Shown: positions 1 to 9,424 of the stretch, piece by piece
Numbering within the stretch: the stretch's first letter is position 1
Layout of the letters: each line of letters opens with the position of its first letter
NCBI RefSeq assembly: GCF_003149535.1
Contig: NZ_QGDB01000003.1
Location: forward strand, 310,001 to 374,000
Source of the DNA: Falsochrobactrum shanghaiense
Lineage (GTDB): Bacteria > Pseudomonadota > Alphaproteobacteria > Rhizobiales > Rhizobiaceae
Direction of reading: 5' to 3'
Length of the DNA: 64,000 nucleotides
Notes under the pieces: model-generated
What the model was told of the DNA's origin: nothing
What the model saw: the letters and a program-made list of their open reading frames with translations, nothing else
Databases searched by the model: none
Program-made: the position numbers and the translations under genes

Positions 1-72
1 ATTTCGCATTATAACGAGCTCACCCTTGAAATGGTCGAGGAACTGATGGAAGCCGCGACCGACCGGGTATAA
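1..72 (+). CDS. 3' end of an unidentified gene (partial)
   Basis: Frame 1 is open from the window edge to a TAA at 70-72, giving 23 residues that end in a helical, acidic stretch (…EEL MEAAT DRV). The motif HYNE in this tail recalls the end of some class V aminotransferase-fold proteins, but that is only a faint resemblance and no function is claimed. The gene is convergent with the NAD(P)HX repair gene on the other strand, and a RIME-like palindrome lies between them. Confidence 0.4.
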   Translation: MSHYNELTLEMVEELMEAATDRV

Positions 73-80
73 AACAGGGT

Positions 81-131
81 AAAGCATCTCGTTATCCCGA
101 AACCGGTTCCCGCTTTCGGGCGACATGCTTT
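81..131. repeat. RIME-like palindromic intergenic repeat
   Basis: The 51-bp segment begins AAAGCAT and ends ATGCTTT, with an inner near-symmetric part around CCCGAAACCGG and CGCTTTCGGGCG. This layout matches the short palindromic mosaic repeats common in Rhizobiales intergenic regions. It lies between two convergent gene ends and overlaps the last bases of the nnrD stop codon, where it may also act as a transcription end signal. Partial relatives occur near 47710 and 49522. Confidence 0.55.
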
Positions 132-1626
132 AGCCTGCGCGGGCCAGCGCCGTCCAGACGGCGGGTAATTGATCCGGCAGATCGTCTGCAATCAGGCCGC
201 GACCAAAACGGCGCGCGGCGTCAGCATGTACCCACACGGCTGCGCATGCCGCCTCGAATGCGGGCATTCCCTGTGCCAGAAGCCCGCAGACGATACCCGC
301 CAACACATCGCCCGATCCCGCCGTCGCCAAAGCCGGGGTGCCATTCGCATTGATTGCGGCGCGGCCATCGGATGCTGCGATCACCGTATCCGGCCCCTTA
401 TAGATAAGAACGGCATTGGCGCGGCTTGCTGCCTTGCATGCTTTTGCGGTTTTCGACATATCGCCGCTTGAGGCAATGTCGGGAAAAAGACGCCTGAATT
501 CACCTTCATGGGGCGTGAGCACAAGTACTGCGGCTGGATTGCGTTTTGCACCAAACAGCTGTTCCGGCCTGTTTTCAAAAGCGGTAATGCCATCGGCATC
601 GAGTACAAGGCCGCTCAAACCGTTTTCAGCCCCCAGAAGCGTCAATATATTATCGCGCGCAAAGGATGGACTGCCATAGCCGGGGCCGAGCAGAGCCGCC
701 GAAACCTTGCGATCCCTCACGAAGCTTTCCGCATCTTTCGGGGTGCGTGTTTCGCGCAGCATGATGCTGGTGACGTGCGCCGCATTGACCGCGAGCGCAT
801 CGGAGGGAGAAAGCAATGTGACCGCTCCTGCTCCTGCGCGCGCCGCAGCCATCGCAGCAAGCCGTGCAGCGCCGGTCGAGTGAACCGGGCCGGAGAAAAC
901 CGCCGCATGACCACGGCTATATTTATGGGCATTCACATCCGGCGAAGGCAGTTTTTCAAGCCATAGTTGCGGCATATTCTCAAAACTATCCGGGCGGATT
1001 TCATCGAGAACGCTATCGGCTATGCCAATATCGGCGAGATGGACTATGCCGCAATATCCCCTTCCCGGCTGCAACAAATGCCCCGGCTTCTTGCGAAAAA
1101 AAGTGACACTTGCCCATGCCCTGATGGCTACGCCCTGAACAGCGCCGCTTTCGCCCGACACCCCGCTAGGCAGATCGACGGCAATGACCGACAGGCCGGA
1201 AGCATTGACCGCGCTGATCGCATCCGCTTCGGCCCCACCGACCGGACGCGCAAGACCTGCGCCGTAAAGAGCGTCAATGACACCGCCAAAGCCGGCTGGC
1301 GCGAATTCGCCGAGGTTGCGGACATCACCTTTGTAAAAAACCGCCGCCCGCATCGCATCGGTTCCGGGCCGCGGCTGGCCTGCGCTAAAACAGATAACGT
1401 CCCTGCCCGCCTCACGCAGAAACTGCGCTGCGACATAGCCATCGCCGCCATTGTTTCCCGGCCCGCAAAGGACGGCAATCGGACCCTGGCTGGAAAACAT
1501 GTTCTGAGCCGCATCGGCAACGGCCCGGCCTGCGGCGAGCATCAGCGAAAACCCGTCTTTTGCCCCCGCTTCAATCGTCAAACGATCTGCGCGCGCCATT
1601 TCTTCGGGTGTCAGTAACTCAAACAT
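130..1626 (-). CDS. nnrD: bifunctional NAD(P)H-hydrate epimerase / ADP-dependent dehydratase
   Basis: The 498-aa protein repairs NADHX and NADPHX, the damaged hydrates of NADH and NADPH, in the cytoplasm. Residues 1 to about 215 form the YjeF-N epimerase domain, with the glycine-rich GPGNNGGDGY at 55-64. The rest is the ribokinase-like dehydratase domain, with LTPHEGEF and the nucleotide-binding ATAGSGDVLAG near residue 440. The order and length match the bacterial fused enzyme. It is a single gene convergent with the partial gene at the left edge and divergent from glnB across 358 bp. The start MFELLTPEEM is a typical N-terminus for this family. Confidence 0.93.
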   Translation of the reverse strand: MFELLTPEEMARADRLTIEAGAKDGFSLMLAAGRAVADAAQNMFSSQGPIAVLCGPGNNGGDGYVAAQFLREAGRDVICFSAGQPRPGTDAMRAAVFYKGDVRNLGEFAPAGFGGVIDALYGAGLARPVGGAEADAISAVNASGLSVIAVDLPSGVSGESGAVQGVAIRAWASVTFFRKKPGHLLQPGRGYCGIVHLADIGIADSVLDEIRPDSFENMPQLWLEKLPSPDVNAHKYSRGHAAVFSGPVHSTGAARLAAMAAARAGAGAVTLLSPSDALAVNAAHVTSIMLRETRTPKDAESFVRDRKVSAALLGPGYGSPSFARDNILTLLGAENGLSGLVLDADGITAFENRPEQLFGAKRNPAAVLVLTPHEGEFRRLFPDIASSGDMSKTAKACKAASRANAVLIYKGPDTVIAASDGRAAINANGTPALATAGSGDVLAGIVCGLLAQGMPAFEAACAAVWVHADAARRFGRGLIADDLPDQLPAVWTALARAG

Positions 1627-1908
1627 GGCTGCCTTCCCTCGACTGGAACCAATTCATGGCGCGCCGGAAAAATTTATGCAAGCCCGGTCTATTTTTCCGA
1701 TCCGCTTAATTTATCCGCATTGTGATGCTTTTTTAAGCAGCGCTCATAAGTTGGAAACCCCGTTCTCAAATCCGGATGGAGGATGACTTGTGCATAAGAG
1801 CGGAATAATGGCATTCTAATATCCGCAGCGGTCGGACCACACCACATAAGACGGCAAAATCCTATAAAGCCGAACAAAATGGAAAAAATGATCTGCCTTT
1901 TTTCAGTT
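1627..1908. other. intergenic region upstream of glnB
   Basis: About 280 bp between the divergent nnrD and glnB. Apart from the sigma-54-type promoter just downstream at 1909-1924, no gene or clear binding-site palindrome was recognised. A 62-aa reading frame on the minus strand here has no recognisable family and no supporting ribosome-binding site. NtrC sites could be expected in this interval but none could be assigned by eye. Confidence 0.4.
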
Positions 1909-1924
1909 TGGCACAGTTCATGCT
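1909..1924 (+). promoter_or_regulatory. sigma-54 (-24/-12) promoter of glnB-glnA
   Basis: The sequence TGGCACAGTTCATGCT fits the RpoN pattern TGGCAC-N5-TTGC, with exactly ten bases between the GG and GC dinucleotides. It lies about 60 bp before the glnB start. In this group glnBA is classically controlled by nitrogen through NtrC and RpoN, so the position agrees with known biology. The single departure from consensus is ATGC in place of TTGC. Confidence 0.7.
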
Positions 1925-1948
1925 TCTATACCGTTGAAACGGGCATGA

Positions 1949-2323
<375 letters not shown>

Positions 2324-2361
2324 TAAAACCAGCCTCCCATCGTCCGATACAGGAAACAAAA

Positions 2362-3771
2362 ATGACGACCGCTAACGATATTCTTAAACAGATAAAAGAC
2401 AACGACATCAAGTTCGTCGATCTTCGCTTCACCGACCCCAAGGGCAAGCTGCAGCATGTCACCATGGATGTGGGTCTCGTCGATGAAGACATGTTTATCG
2501 ACGGCGTGATGTTCGACGGTTCGTCGATTGCCGGCTGGAAGGCCATCAATGAATCCGACATGGTGCTGATGCCCGATCCGGAAACAGCGCATATCGATCC
2601 GTTCTTCGCGCAGTCCACACTGGTGGTGCTTTGCGATATTCTCGATCCGGTTTCCGGCGAAGCCTATAGCCGCGATCCGCGCACGACCGCCAAGAAGGCG
2701 GAAGCCTATCTCAAATCGCTCGGCATCGGCGACACCGTCTATGTCGGACCGGAGGCTGAATTCTTCGTATTCGACGATGTGAAATACCGGGCAGACCCAT
2801 ACAATACCGGGTTCAAGCTCGACAGCTCCGAACTGCCGTCAAACGACGACACCGATTATGAAACCGGCAATCTGGGCCATCGCCCGCGCGTCAAAGGCGG
2901 CTATTTCCCCGTTCCGCCGATCGACAGCGCACAGGACATGCGCTCGGAAATGCTCACGGTCTTGAGCGAAATGGGCGTTGTGGTCGAGAAGCACCACCAC
3001 GAAGTGGCAGCGGCCCAGCACGAGCTTGGCGTCAAGTTCGACACGCTCGTACGCAATGCCGACAAGATGCAGATCTTCAAATATGTCGTGCATCAGGTCG
3101 CCAACGCCTATGGCAAGACCGCGACTTTCATGCCCAAGCCTATTTTCGGCGATAACGGTTCGGGCATGCATGTTCATTTCTCAATCTGGAAAGACGGCAA
3201 GCCGACTTTTGCCGGCAATGAATATGCGGGCCTGTCGGAAAACTGCCTCTATTTCATCGGCGGCGTCATCAAGCACGCAAAGGCGGTCAATGCCTTCACC
3301 AACCCGTCGACCAACTCCTACAAGCGTCTGGTTCCGGGTTATGAAGCACCGGTCCTTCTGGCCTATTCGGCGCGCAACCGTTCGGCTTCCTGCCGCATTC
3401 CATTCGGCTCGTCGCCCAAATCGAAGCGTCTTGAAGTTCGTTTCCCCGACCCGGCAGCAAATCCGTATCTGTGCTTTGCAGCCCTGCTGATGGCAGGTCT
3501 CGATGGCATCAAGAACAAGATCCATCCCGGTCAGGCCATGGACAAGGATCTCTACGATCTTCCGGCCAAGGAGCTGAAACAGATTCCAACCGTTTGCGGT
3601 TCCCTGCGGGAAGCCCTCCAGTCGCTCGACAAGGACCGCGAATTCCTCAAGGCTGGCGGCGTATTCGAAGACGACCAGATCGACAGCTTCATCGAACTCA
3701 AGATGGCTGAAGTGATGCGGTTTGAAACGACGCCGCATCCGGTCGAATTCGATATGTATTATTCGGTCTGA
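2362..3771 (+). CDS. glnA: type I glutamine synthetase
   Basis: The 469-aa class I-beta glutamine synthetase joins ammonia to glutamate using ATP and is the main assimilation enzyme. Visible family marks are the N-terminal beta-grasp with FTDPKGK, the catalytic core [14 protein letters not shown], the ATP site [10 protein letters not shown]-like segment and NRSASCRIP. The adenylylation loop DLYDLP has Y398 as the expected AMP-accepting tyrosine. The length is normal. It is co-directional with glnB. The stop codon lies inside a perfect 20-bp tandem duplication, which is followed by a strong terminator. Confidence 0.97.
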   Translation: MTTANDILKQIKDNDIKFVDLRFTDPKGKLQHVTMDVGLVDEDMFIDGVMFDGSSIAGWKAINESDMVLMPDPETAHIDPFFAQSTLVVLCDILDPVSGEAYSRDPRTTAKKAEAYLKSLGIGDTVYVGPEAEFFVFDDVKYRADPYNTGFKLDSSELPSNDDTDYETGNLGHRPRVKGGYFPVPPIDSAQDMRSEMLTVLSEMGVVVEKHHHEVAAAQHELGVKFDTLVRNADKMQIFKYVVHQVANAYGKTATFMPKPIFGDNGSGMHVHFSIWKDGKPTFAGNEYAGLSENCLYFIGGVIKHAKAVNAFTNPSTNSYKRLVPGYEAPVLLAYSARNRSASCRIPFGSSPKSKRLEVRFPDPAANPYLCFAALLMAGLDGIKNKIHPGQAMDKDLYDLPAKELKQIPTVCGSLREALQSLDKDREFLKAGGVFEDDQIDSFIELKMAEVMRFETTPHPVEFDMYYSV

Positions 3772-3806
3772 TCCGATTGTCCATAATCTGATCCGATTGT
3801 CCATAA
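3767..3806 (+). repeat. perfect 20-bp tandem duplication across the glnA stop codon
   Basis: TCTGATCCGATTGTCCATAA occurs twice head to tail, at 3767-3786 and 3787-3806. The first copy contains the glnA TGA stop at 3769-3771. The second lies between the stop and the terminator. The duplication leaves the protein end unchanged and only lengthens the 3' untranslated region. Confidence 0.9.
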
Positions 3807-3810
3807 AAGG

Positions 3811-3840
3811 AAAAACCCTGCCGAAAGGCAGGGTTTTTTA
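3811..3840 (+). terminator. Rho-independent terminator of glnBA
   Basis: The stem CCCTGC (3816-3821) pairs with GCAGGG (3828-3833) around the loop CGAAAG. It is preceded by an A-run and followed by TTTTTT. It sits 40 bp after the glnA stop and ahead of the convergent ATP12 gene. Confidence 0.88.
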
Positions 3841-3887
3841 ATGTTTTCAATAATTTACTTAATTATATTAAACTCTTGATCTAACAA

Positions 3888-4670
3888 TTAAAGTGCGTAA
3901 AGCAAACGCGCCGCCACCATCATTTCGTTTTCACGAACTTTGCGCCGTGCTGCAGCCTCTGTATCTTCGCCCCACTGCTCGATGGTCCAGTCTTCATCTA
4001 TATGAGCACGCAGCCAGCCTTCCTCGGCTGTAATCTCGCTTTTGGCAATTGCCAATGCGATGATCGCCGAGCCGGTCAGCGTTGTCATGGTATGCAGCGA
4101 TGCAAGCGCGATCGGCTGCTGAAAAGCCGACAGGTGAATACCGAATGCCGTGAGCGCCTCGCGCGGTTGCTCGATATGCATGACGCCTTCCGCAAGCGAA
4201 AAGCGCGCGCCCAGTCCTTCCATCCAGTCGATGAGCGGATCCCAGCGCTCGGTTTGCCGCGCGACAAGTTCTTTGGGGCTATCTGCGCGATAGCAGATCA
4301 TATCCGTTCCCGCGAAGCGCAGAATATCTTCAAAGACGGCCTGCGGGTCTTGCGCAATCCCGTCAATTGCGGTGTTCACCAGACGGGTTGCGGGCATCGT
4401 GCCGGGATCGATGACCTTTTGCTGGGCACGAAACTCCTCAGCGATAATTTCCGCTGCCTGCTCTGTGGGCAAGAGCAGCAGGCTGCGTGCTGGCGTTCTG
4501 ACCGGACGCCCATCGAGATGCACGGCAAAGCCGCCATCCGCTTCCGCAGCTTCGGCCTTTTCATAAAAACGCTTCGGCAGTTGCGCCTGCATCTGTTTTT
4601 GCGCCCGAACAATCGGGTTTTCGTCGGAAAGCTGTTTTCCGGCTTCGAGATCGGAGAGAATATCGCGCAT
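3888..4670 (-). CDS. ATP12 family F1-ATPase assembly chaperone
   Basis: The 260-aa protein resembles ATP12, the chaperone that binds the alpha subunit of F1-ATPase during assembly. It is known in mitochondria and in alphaproteobacteria. Family marks include KRFYEKA, the segment LDGRPVRTPA near residues 53-62, the PATRLVNTAIDG stretch and the C-terminal W-rich part around DEDWTIEQWGED. Its length is normal. Only 33 bp separate it from the upstream pseudouridine synthase on the same strand, so the two are probably co-transcribed. Confidence 0.9.
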   Translation of the reverse strand: MRDILSDLEAGKQLSDENPIVRAQKQMQAQLPKRFYEKAEAAEADGGFAVHLDGRPVRTPARSLLLLPTEQAAEIIAEEFRAQQKVIDPGTMPATRLVNTAIDGIAQDPQAVFEDILRFAGTDMICYRADSPKELVARQTERWDPLIDWMEGLGARFSLAEGVMHIEQPREALTAFGIHLSAFQQPIALASLHTMTTLTGSAIIALAIAKSEITAEEGWLRAHIDEDWTIEQWGEDTEAAARRKVRENEMMVAARLLYAL

Positions 4671-4703
4671 TTTCTTATCCAGTTCAGTTCTGCTCAGAGC
4701 AGC

Positions 4704-5687
4704 TTAACTCTCTTCTGCATTCGCTTCATCAAAGCCGAGCAGATTCCACGACTGCACCATATGCGGCGGCAAGGGAGCGGTGACATCGATCCAGCCGCCC
4801 GATGGATTGGGTATGCGGATGCGACGCGCATGAAGGTGCAGGCGCTTTTGAATGCCGCCGGGGAATTCCCAGTTCTGATCGGCTTCAAAATATTTCGGAT
4901 CGCCGATAATGGGATGGCCAATATAGGCGGCATGGACGCGTAGCTGATGCGTGCGGCCCGTATAGGGTTCCATTTCCAGCCAGGTCAGATTGTTGCCTGC
5001 CTTTTCGATGATGCGGTAATAGGAGATGGCATGATCGGAATCCGGCTCACCATGCTGGCAAACGCGCATCTTGTCGCCATCAGGCGTCTGCTCCTTGACA
5101 AGCCATGTCGAAACCTTGTCTTCGCGCTTGCGCGGAACGCCCTTGACCAAGGCCCAATAGGTCTTTTTCGTCTCACGTTCGCGAAAAGCGGTGGCCAATG
5201 CCTGAGCAGCGCCGCGCGTGCGGGCGACCACCAGAACCCCGGACGTATCACGATCAAGACGGTGCACCAGCCGGGGCTTCTCGCCCTTCTTGCTGCGCCA
5301 GGCTTCCAGCATGCCGTCGACATGACGGCTGACGCCCGATCCGCCCTGCACCGCAAGACCTGCGGGTTTGTTGAAAACCAGAACCTTCGGGTCTTCATAA
5401 AGGAGCATCTGCGCCAGCACATCGCCATCCTGCTGATTGCGGATGGTCTTTGCCGTCATCGGGCCTGACGCCTTTTCATCGACGCCCAGAGGCGGAATTC
5501 GTACCGTCTGTCCGGCCTGCAAACGCGTATCGGCTTTGGCGCGGCCGCCATCGATGCGGACCTGTCCCGAGCGAAGCAGTTTTTGCAGATGGCCGAAGCC
5601 AAGACCCGGATAATGGATCTTGAACCAGCGATCGAGGCGCATGCCCGCCTCGTCCGAATCCACAATCTTTTGTTCTACGCCTGCCAT
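4704..5687 (-). CDS. rluC: RluA-family 23S rRNA pseudouridine synthase (RluC-like)
   Basis: The 327-aa enzyme turns uridines of 23S rRNA into pseudouridine. An S4-like RNA-binding domain covers about residues 15-75 (RLDRWFKIHYPG, GQVRIDG). The catalytic domain follows, with the signature HRLDRDTSG holding the catalytic aspartate, and GRTHQLRVH near the end. An N-terminal S4 domain with this spacing fits RluC or RluD; RluC is the more usual assignment in this group. It is divergent from ndvA over about 280 bp and upstream of the ATP12 gene. Confidence 0.88.
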   Translation of the reverse strand: MAGVEQKIVDSDEAGMRLDRWFKIHYPGLGFGHLQKLLRSGQVRIDGGRAKADTRLQAGQTVRIPPLGVDEKASGPMTAKTIRNQQDGDVLAQMLLYEDPKVLVFNKPAGLAVQGGSGVSRHVDGMLEAWRSKKGEKPRLVHRLDRDTSGVLVVARTRGAAQALATAFRERETKKTYWALVKGVPRKREDKVSTWLVKEQTPDGDKMRVCQHGEPDSDHAISYYRIIEKAGNNLTWLEMEPYTGRTHQLRVHAAYIGHPIIGDPKYFEADQNWEFPGGIQKRLHLHARRIRIPNPSGGWIDVTAPLPPHMVQSWNLLGFDEANAEES

Positions 5688-5965
5688 GGAAATCCTGATT
5701 GATGTCTGTATTTACCCCGTCAATAGACGCGCCTGCCGCAGATTGCCAGCATAATTGCGGAAAATAAGAACATAGCCTCATTGTCGCAATGAGAGAGGAC
5801 GATTGAGGTGTTTTAAACCACTTCCAATCTTCACGCTCGGTTACAGGCATTCTTAATTTATGGTCGGTTCGAGCCCCAATCTGCCACTTCTTGTCCACAT
5901 TGCATGTTGATAGAACAACAGGGCTATACCATGTAGTCCGGTACAATAACGAGCGGGAGTTCGAA

Positions 5966-7762
5966 GTGTCATTGCTTAAAATCTACTGGCGCGCCATGGA
6001 ATATCTTGCAGCCGAAAAGGCTGCGACAATGGCCATGTGCATTGCAAGTGTGCTGGTAGCGCTCGTCATGCTGGCTGAACCAATCCTTTTTGGCCGTGTC
6101 ATCCAGGCGATTTCCGACAAGGGAAGTTTCCTCCCGCAATTGGCCATGTGGGCTGCGCTTGGTGTGTTCAACATCATTGCGGCTGTCTTCGTGGCGCGCG
6201 GCGCAGACCGGCTGGCGCATCGCCGCCGCCTTGGTGTGATGGTTGAATCCTACGAGCGCATCATTACCATGCCGCTTGCATGGCATCAAAACCGCGGCAC
6301 GTCGAATGCCCTGCATACGCTCATCCGCGCAACGGATTCCCTTTTCACGCTCTGGCTGGAATTCATGCGCCAGCATCTGACGACCATCGTCGCACTGGCA
6401 GCACTTATACCAGTTGCGATGAACATGGATATGCGCATGTCACTCGTGCTGATCGTGCTTGGTGTCATTTACATCATGGTCGGCCAGCTCGTCATGCGTA
6501 AGACCAAGGACGGTCAGGCAGCAGTTGAAAAGCACCATCACCAGCTTTTCGAGCATGTCAGCGACACGATCAGCAATGTTTCCGTGGTTCAGAGCTATAA
6601 CCGTATTGCCTCTGAAACCCAGGCGTTGCGCGATTATGCCCGCAAGCTCGAGAATGTGCAGTTTCCCGTTCTCAACTGGTGGGCGCTCGCAAGCGGCCTC
6701 AACCGTATGGCCTCGACTTTCTCGATGGTCGTGGTGCTTGTGCTTGGCGCATATTTCGTCAGCCGCGGACAGATGAATGTCGGTGATGTGATCGCCTTTA
6801 TCGGCTTCGCACAGCTTATGATCGGTCGTCTCGACCAGATCAGCGCCTTCATCAACCAGACCGTCACCGCTCGCGCCAAGCTCGAAGAGTTTTTCGAGAT
6901 GGAAGATGCCACCGCCGAACGGAAGGAACCGGAAGGCGCGATAGAAATGGAAGACATCAAGGGCGATATTGTCTTCGATAACGTCACCTTCGAATTTCCG
7001 AATTCGGGCCAGGGCGTCTACGATATTTCTTTCCAGGCCAAGCCCGGCCAGACAATTGCCATCGTTGGCCCGACGGGCGCGGGCAAGACGACGCTGATCA
7101 ATATTCTTCAGCGGGTCTTCGATCCGGCAGCAGGCCGCGTGTTGATCGACGGCGTGGATACACGCACGATCAGCCGCCATTCGCTGCGCCACGCCATAGC
7201 GACGGTTTTTCAGGATGCGGGGCTTTTCAACCGTTCGGTGGAAGACAATATCCGCATCGGCCATGAGAATGCCGCCAATGAACAGGTACATGCGGCTGCA
7301 AAAGCCGCTGCCGCACATGATTTCATTCTGGCTAAAAGCCATGGCTATGACACGATTGTGGGCGAGCGCGGCTCGCAGCTTTCGGGCGGCGAGCGGCAGA
7401 GGCTGGCAATTGCCCGTGCGATCCTGAAGGATTCACCGATTCTCATTCTCGACGAAGCCACCAGTGCGCTTGATGTGGAAACCGAGGAAAAGGTTAAACG
7501 GGCGGTGGAAGACCTGAGCCAGAACCGGACGACCTTCATCATCGCCCACCGCCTTTCGACGGTACAATCCGCCGATATGGTCCTGTTCATGGATAAGGGC
7601 CATCTGGTCGAGCACGGCAGTTTTGGCGAGCTGGCAGCACGCGGCGGGCGTTTCTCCGATCTGTTGCGCGCAGGCGGTCTCAAGCTCGAAGGCCAGCCGG
7701 AACATGCAGAAGAAGAAGGCAGCAATATCATGCCTTTCCCCGTCAAGGGTTCGGCTGCCTGA
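5966..7762 (+). CDS. ndvA: cyclic beta-1,2-glucan ABC exporter (ATP-binding/permease)
   Basis: The 598-aa half-transporter exports cyclic beta-1,2-glucan to the periplasm in Rhizobiales (NdvA, ChvA, Cgt). An N-terminal membrane domain of about six helices ends near residue 310. The ATPase domain has Walker A GPTGAGKTT, signature LSGGERQRLAIA and Walker B ILILDEATSALD. The chosen start is GTG at 5966, preceded by GAGCGGGA, because the resulting N-terminus SLLKIYWRAMEYLAAEK matches known NdvA proteins. The frame is open further upstream, but that extension does not look native. It resembles but is not identical to the Brucella protein as remembered, which points to Ochrobactrum or a near relative. 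Confidence 0.94.
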   Translation: MSLLKIYWRAMEYLAAEKAATMAMCIASVLVALVMLAEPILFGRVIQAISDKGSFLPQLAMWAALGVFNIIAAVFVARGADRLAHRRRLGVMVESYERIITMPLAWHQNRGTSNALHTLIRATDSLFTLWLEFMRQHLTTIVALAALIPVAMNMDMRMSLVLIVLGVIYIMVGQLVMRKTKDGQAAVEKHHHQLFEHVSDTISNVSVVQSYNRIASETQALRDYARKLENVQFPVLNWWALASGLNRMASTFSMVVVLVLGAYFVSRGQMNVGDVIAFIGFAQLMIGRLDQISAFINQTVTARAKLEEFFEMEDATAERKEPEGAIEMEDIKGDIVFDNVTFEFPNSGQGVYDISFQAKPGQTIAIVGPTGAGKTTLINILQRVFDPAAGRVLIDGVDTRTISRHSLRHAIATVFQDAGLFNRSVEDNIRIGHENAANEQVHAAAKAAAAHDFILAKSHGYDTIVGERGSQLSGGERQRLAIARAILKDSPILILDEATSALDVETEEKVKRAVEDLSQNRTTFIIAHRLSTVQSADMVLFMDKGHLVEHGSFGELAARGGRFSDLLRAGGLKLEGQPEHAEEEGSNIMPFPVKGSAA

Positions 7763-7777
7763 TCCTCCCAATCAAAA

Positions 7778-7799
7778 AGCGCCGGAAATTTCCGGCGCT
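7778..7799. terminator. bidirectional terminator between ndvA and the MBL-fold gene
   Basis: A perfect 22-bp palindrome of 11-bp arms, AGCGCCGGAAA and TTTCCGGCGCT, with A-runs on the left and a T8 tract on the right. It can therefore end transcripts from both sides, serving ndvA and the convergent minus-strand operon that ends at 7805. Confidence 0.9.
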
Positions 7800-7804
7800 T
7801 TTTT

Positions 7805-8623
7805 TTATAATCCTGTCTCGAAACGCAATCCGTCATAGCCGGGCTCGACATGATCCGGCGTTTCACGCATGACCGTCTCGTAATCGAGCGGCACATGCAT
7901 ATGGGTCAGGATCGCACGCTTCGGGGCGAGTTCCTCGATCCATTCGAGTGCTTCGGCCAGAGAAAAATGGCTCGGATGCGGGCGATATTGCAAGGCATCG
8001 ATAATCAGCACTTCCGCGCCGCGAATATATTTGAGGCTTTCTTCGGGAAACGCACTCACATCGGTGCAATAGGCAACGTCGCCGATGCGGAAACCAAGCG
8101 ATTCAATATCGCCATGCACCTGCGAAAACGGTTCGAAACGTATCGGCCCGCCTGCCCCGTCAATCGAGAACGGGGTTTCGGGTGCAATGCCATGCATGCA
8201 CAGGATCGGCGGGTAATTCGAGCCGGGCGGCGTTTCAAAGCAATAGCCGAAAGCCTCGAACAGCCGGTTGCGTGTCAGCCTGTTGGCATAGACATCCATC
8301 AGCCGCCCGTTTTCCACGACATAGGTTCGCAGATCATCGATGCCATGAATATGGTCTGCATGCGGATGGGTATAGACAGCCGCGTCGAGCGAATGCACAT
8401 CGGCATCAATCATCTGGCCGCGAAAATCCGGCCCCGTATCGATGACGACGACGGTGCTGTTTCCGCTTTCATCGAAGCGTTCGACCAGAAGAGACGCGCG
8501 GCGGCGGCGGTTTTTCGGGTTTTTGGGATCACAGCTTCCCCAATCGCCGTTGATGCGCGGCACACCGGGCGACGAACCGCAACCCAGAAGCGTGAAACGC
8601 AGACAATTGCGGGGCGACACCAC
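7805..8623 (-). CDS. MBL-fold metallo-hydrolase (PhnP/YycJ-like)
   Basis: The 272-aa protein is a metallo-beta-lactamase-fold hydrolase. The metal site motif HPHADHIHG is around residue 87, preceded by DTGPDFR. A later aspartate in CTDVSAFPEES and a C-terminal THMH histidine complete the likely two-metal centre. The form resembles PhnP-like cyclic phosphodiesterases, but the substrate is unknown here. It starts 2 bp after the tatD stop and is the last gene of the metG-tatD-MBL run, an order seen in many Rhizobiales. Confidence 0.85.
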   Translation of the reverse strand: MVSPRNCLRFTLLGCGSSPGVPRINGDWGSCDPKNPKNRRRRASLLVERFDESGNSTVVVIDTGPDFRGQMIDADVHSLDAAVYTHPHADHIHGIDDLRTYVVENGRLMDVYANRLTRNRLFEAFGYCFETPPGSNYPPILCMHGIAPETPFSIDGAGGPIRFEPFSQVHGDIESLGFRIGDVAYCTDVSAFPEESLKYIRGAEVLIIDALQYRPHPSHFSLAEALEWIEELAPKRAILTHMHVPLDYETVMRETPDHVEPGYDGLRFETGL

Positions 8624-8625
8624 GA

Positions 8626-9417
8626 TTACCGCCCCTCAACCGGTGCGGGCATCTTGGAGAAAAGCCGGAAGACATTGGCGCTGGTGATGCGGGCGATTTC
8701 TTCGCGGCTCACGCCGATGGTTTCAGCCAGAACTGCCGCTGTGTGCTGCACGAAGGATGGCTCGTTGCGCTTGCCGCGATGGGGCATGGGCGCAAGATAG
8801 GGTGCGTCGGTTTCCACCAGCAGGCGGTCATGTGGCACAATTGTTGCCACTTCCCGGATTTCCGCAGAATTCTTAAATGTCAGAATACCCGAAAACGAGA
8901 CGTAACCGCCCAATTCAACGCCTTTTTCAGCGAGCGCACGCCCCGATGAAAAGCAGTGCAGAATGAAAGGGAAAGCTCCCTTTTCCATCTCGCTTTCAAG
9001 GATAGCGGCCATATCCGCATCGGCATTGCGCGCGTGAATAACCAAGGGCAATTGGGTCCGCCGCGCGGCCTCGATATGCACCAGAAAACCCTGTTTTTGT
9101 GCTTCCGGCGGTGCGTAATCGTAATGATAATCCAGCCCCGCCTCGCCTATTGCCACCACTTTGGGATGTTCCGCCAAGCGCACGAGATCATCGGCGGTCA
9201 CGTCGAGTTCTTCATGCGCATTGTTGGGATGGGTGCCAACGGAGCAATAAACGGCGTCGTAGGCTTCTGCGAGCGCGCGGATCGTATCGAACTTCCTGAC
9301 CCGCGTGCAAATCGTAACCATACGCCCGATGCCCGCATCGAGCGCGCGCTGTATCACAGCATCGCGCTCCGGTTCGAAATCGGCAAAATCCAGATGGCAA
9401 TGACTATCGACCAGCAT
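8626..9417 (-). CDS. tatD: TatD family metal-dependent deoxyribonuclease
   Basis: The 263-aa TIM-barrel hydrolase has the start MLVDSHCHLDFADF, where HxH binds metal. It also has the central GEAGLDYHY, the HARNAD segment, and the C-terminal LVETDAPYLAP with PSFV. TatD-type proteins are 3'-5' nucleases or D-aminoacyl-tRNA-like hydrolases; the exact role is not settled in this group. Length is typical. It is packed 7 bp after metG and 2 bp before the MBL gene, which indicates an operon. Confidence 0.9.
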   Translation of the reverse strand: MLVDSHCHLDFADFEPERDAVIQRALDAGIGRMVTICTRVRKFDTIRALAEAYDAVYCSVGTHPNNAHEELDVTADDLVRLAEHPKVVAIGEAGLDYHYDYAPPEAQKQGFLVHIEAARRTQLPLVIHARNADADMAAILESEMEKGAFPFILHCFSSGRALAEKGVELGGYVSFSGILTFKNSAEIREVATIVPHDRLLVETDAPYLAPMPHRGKRNEPSFVQHTAAVLAETIGVSREEIARITSANVFRLFSKMPAPVEGR

Positions 9418-9424
9418 GTTTCAC

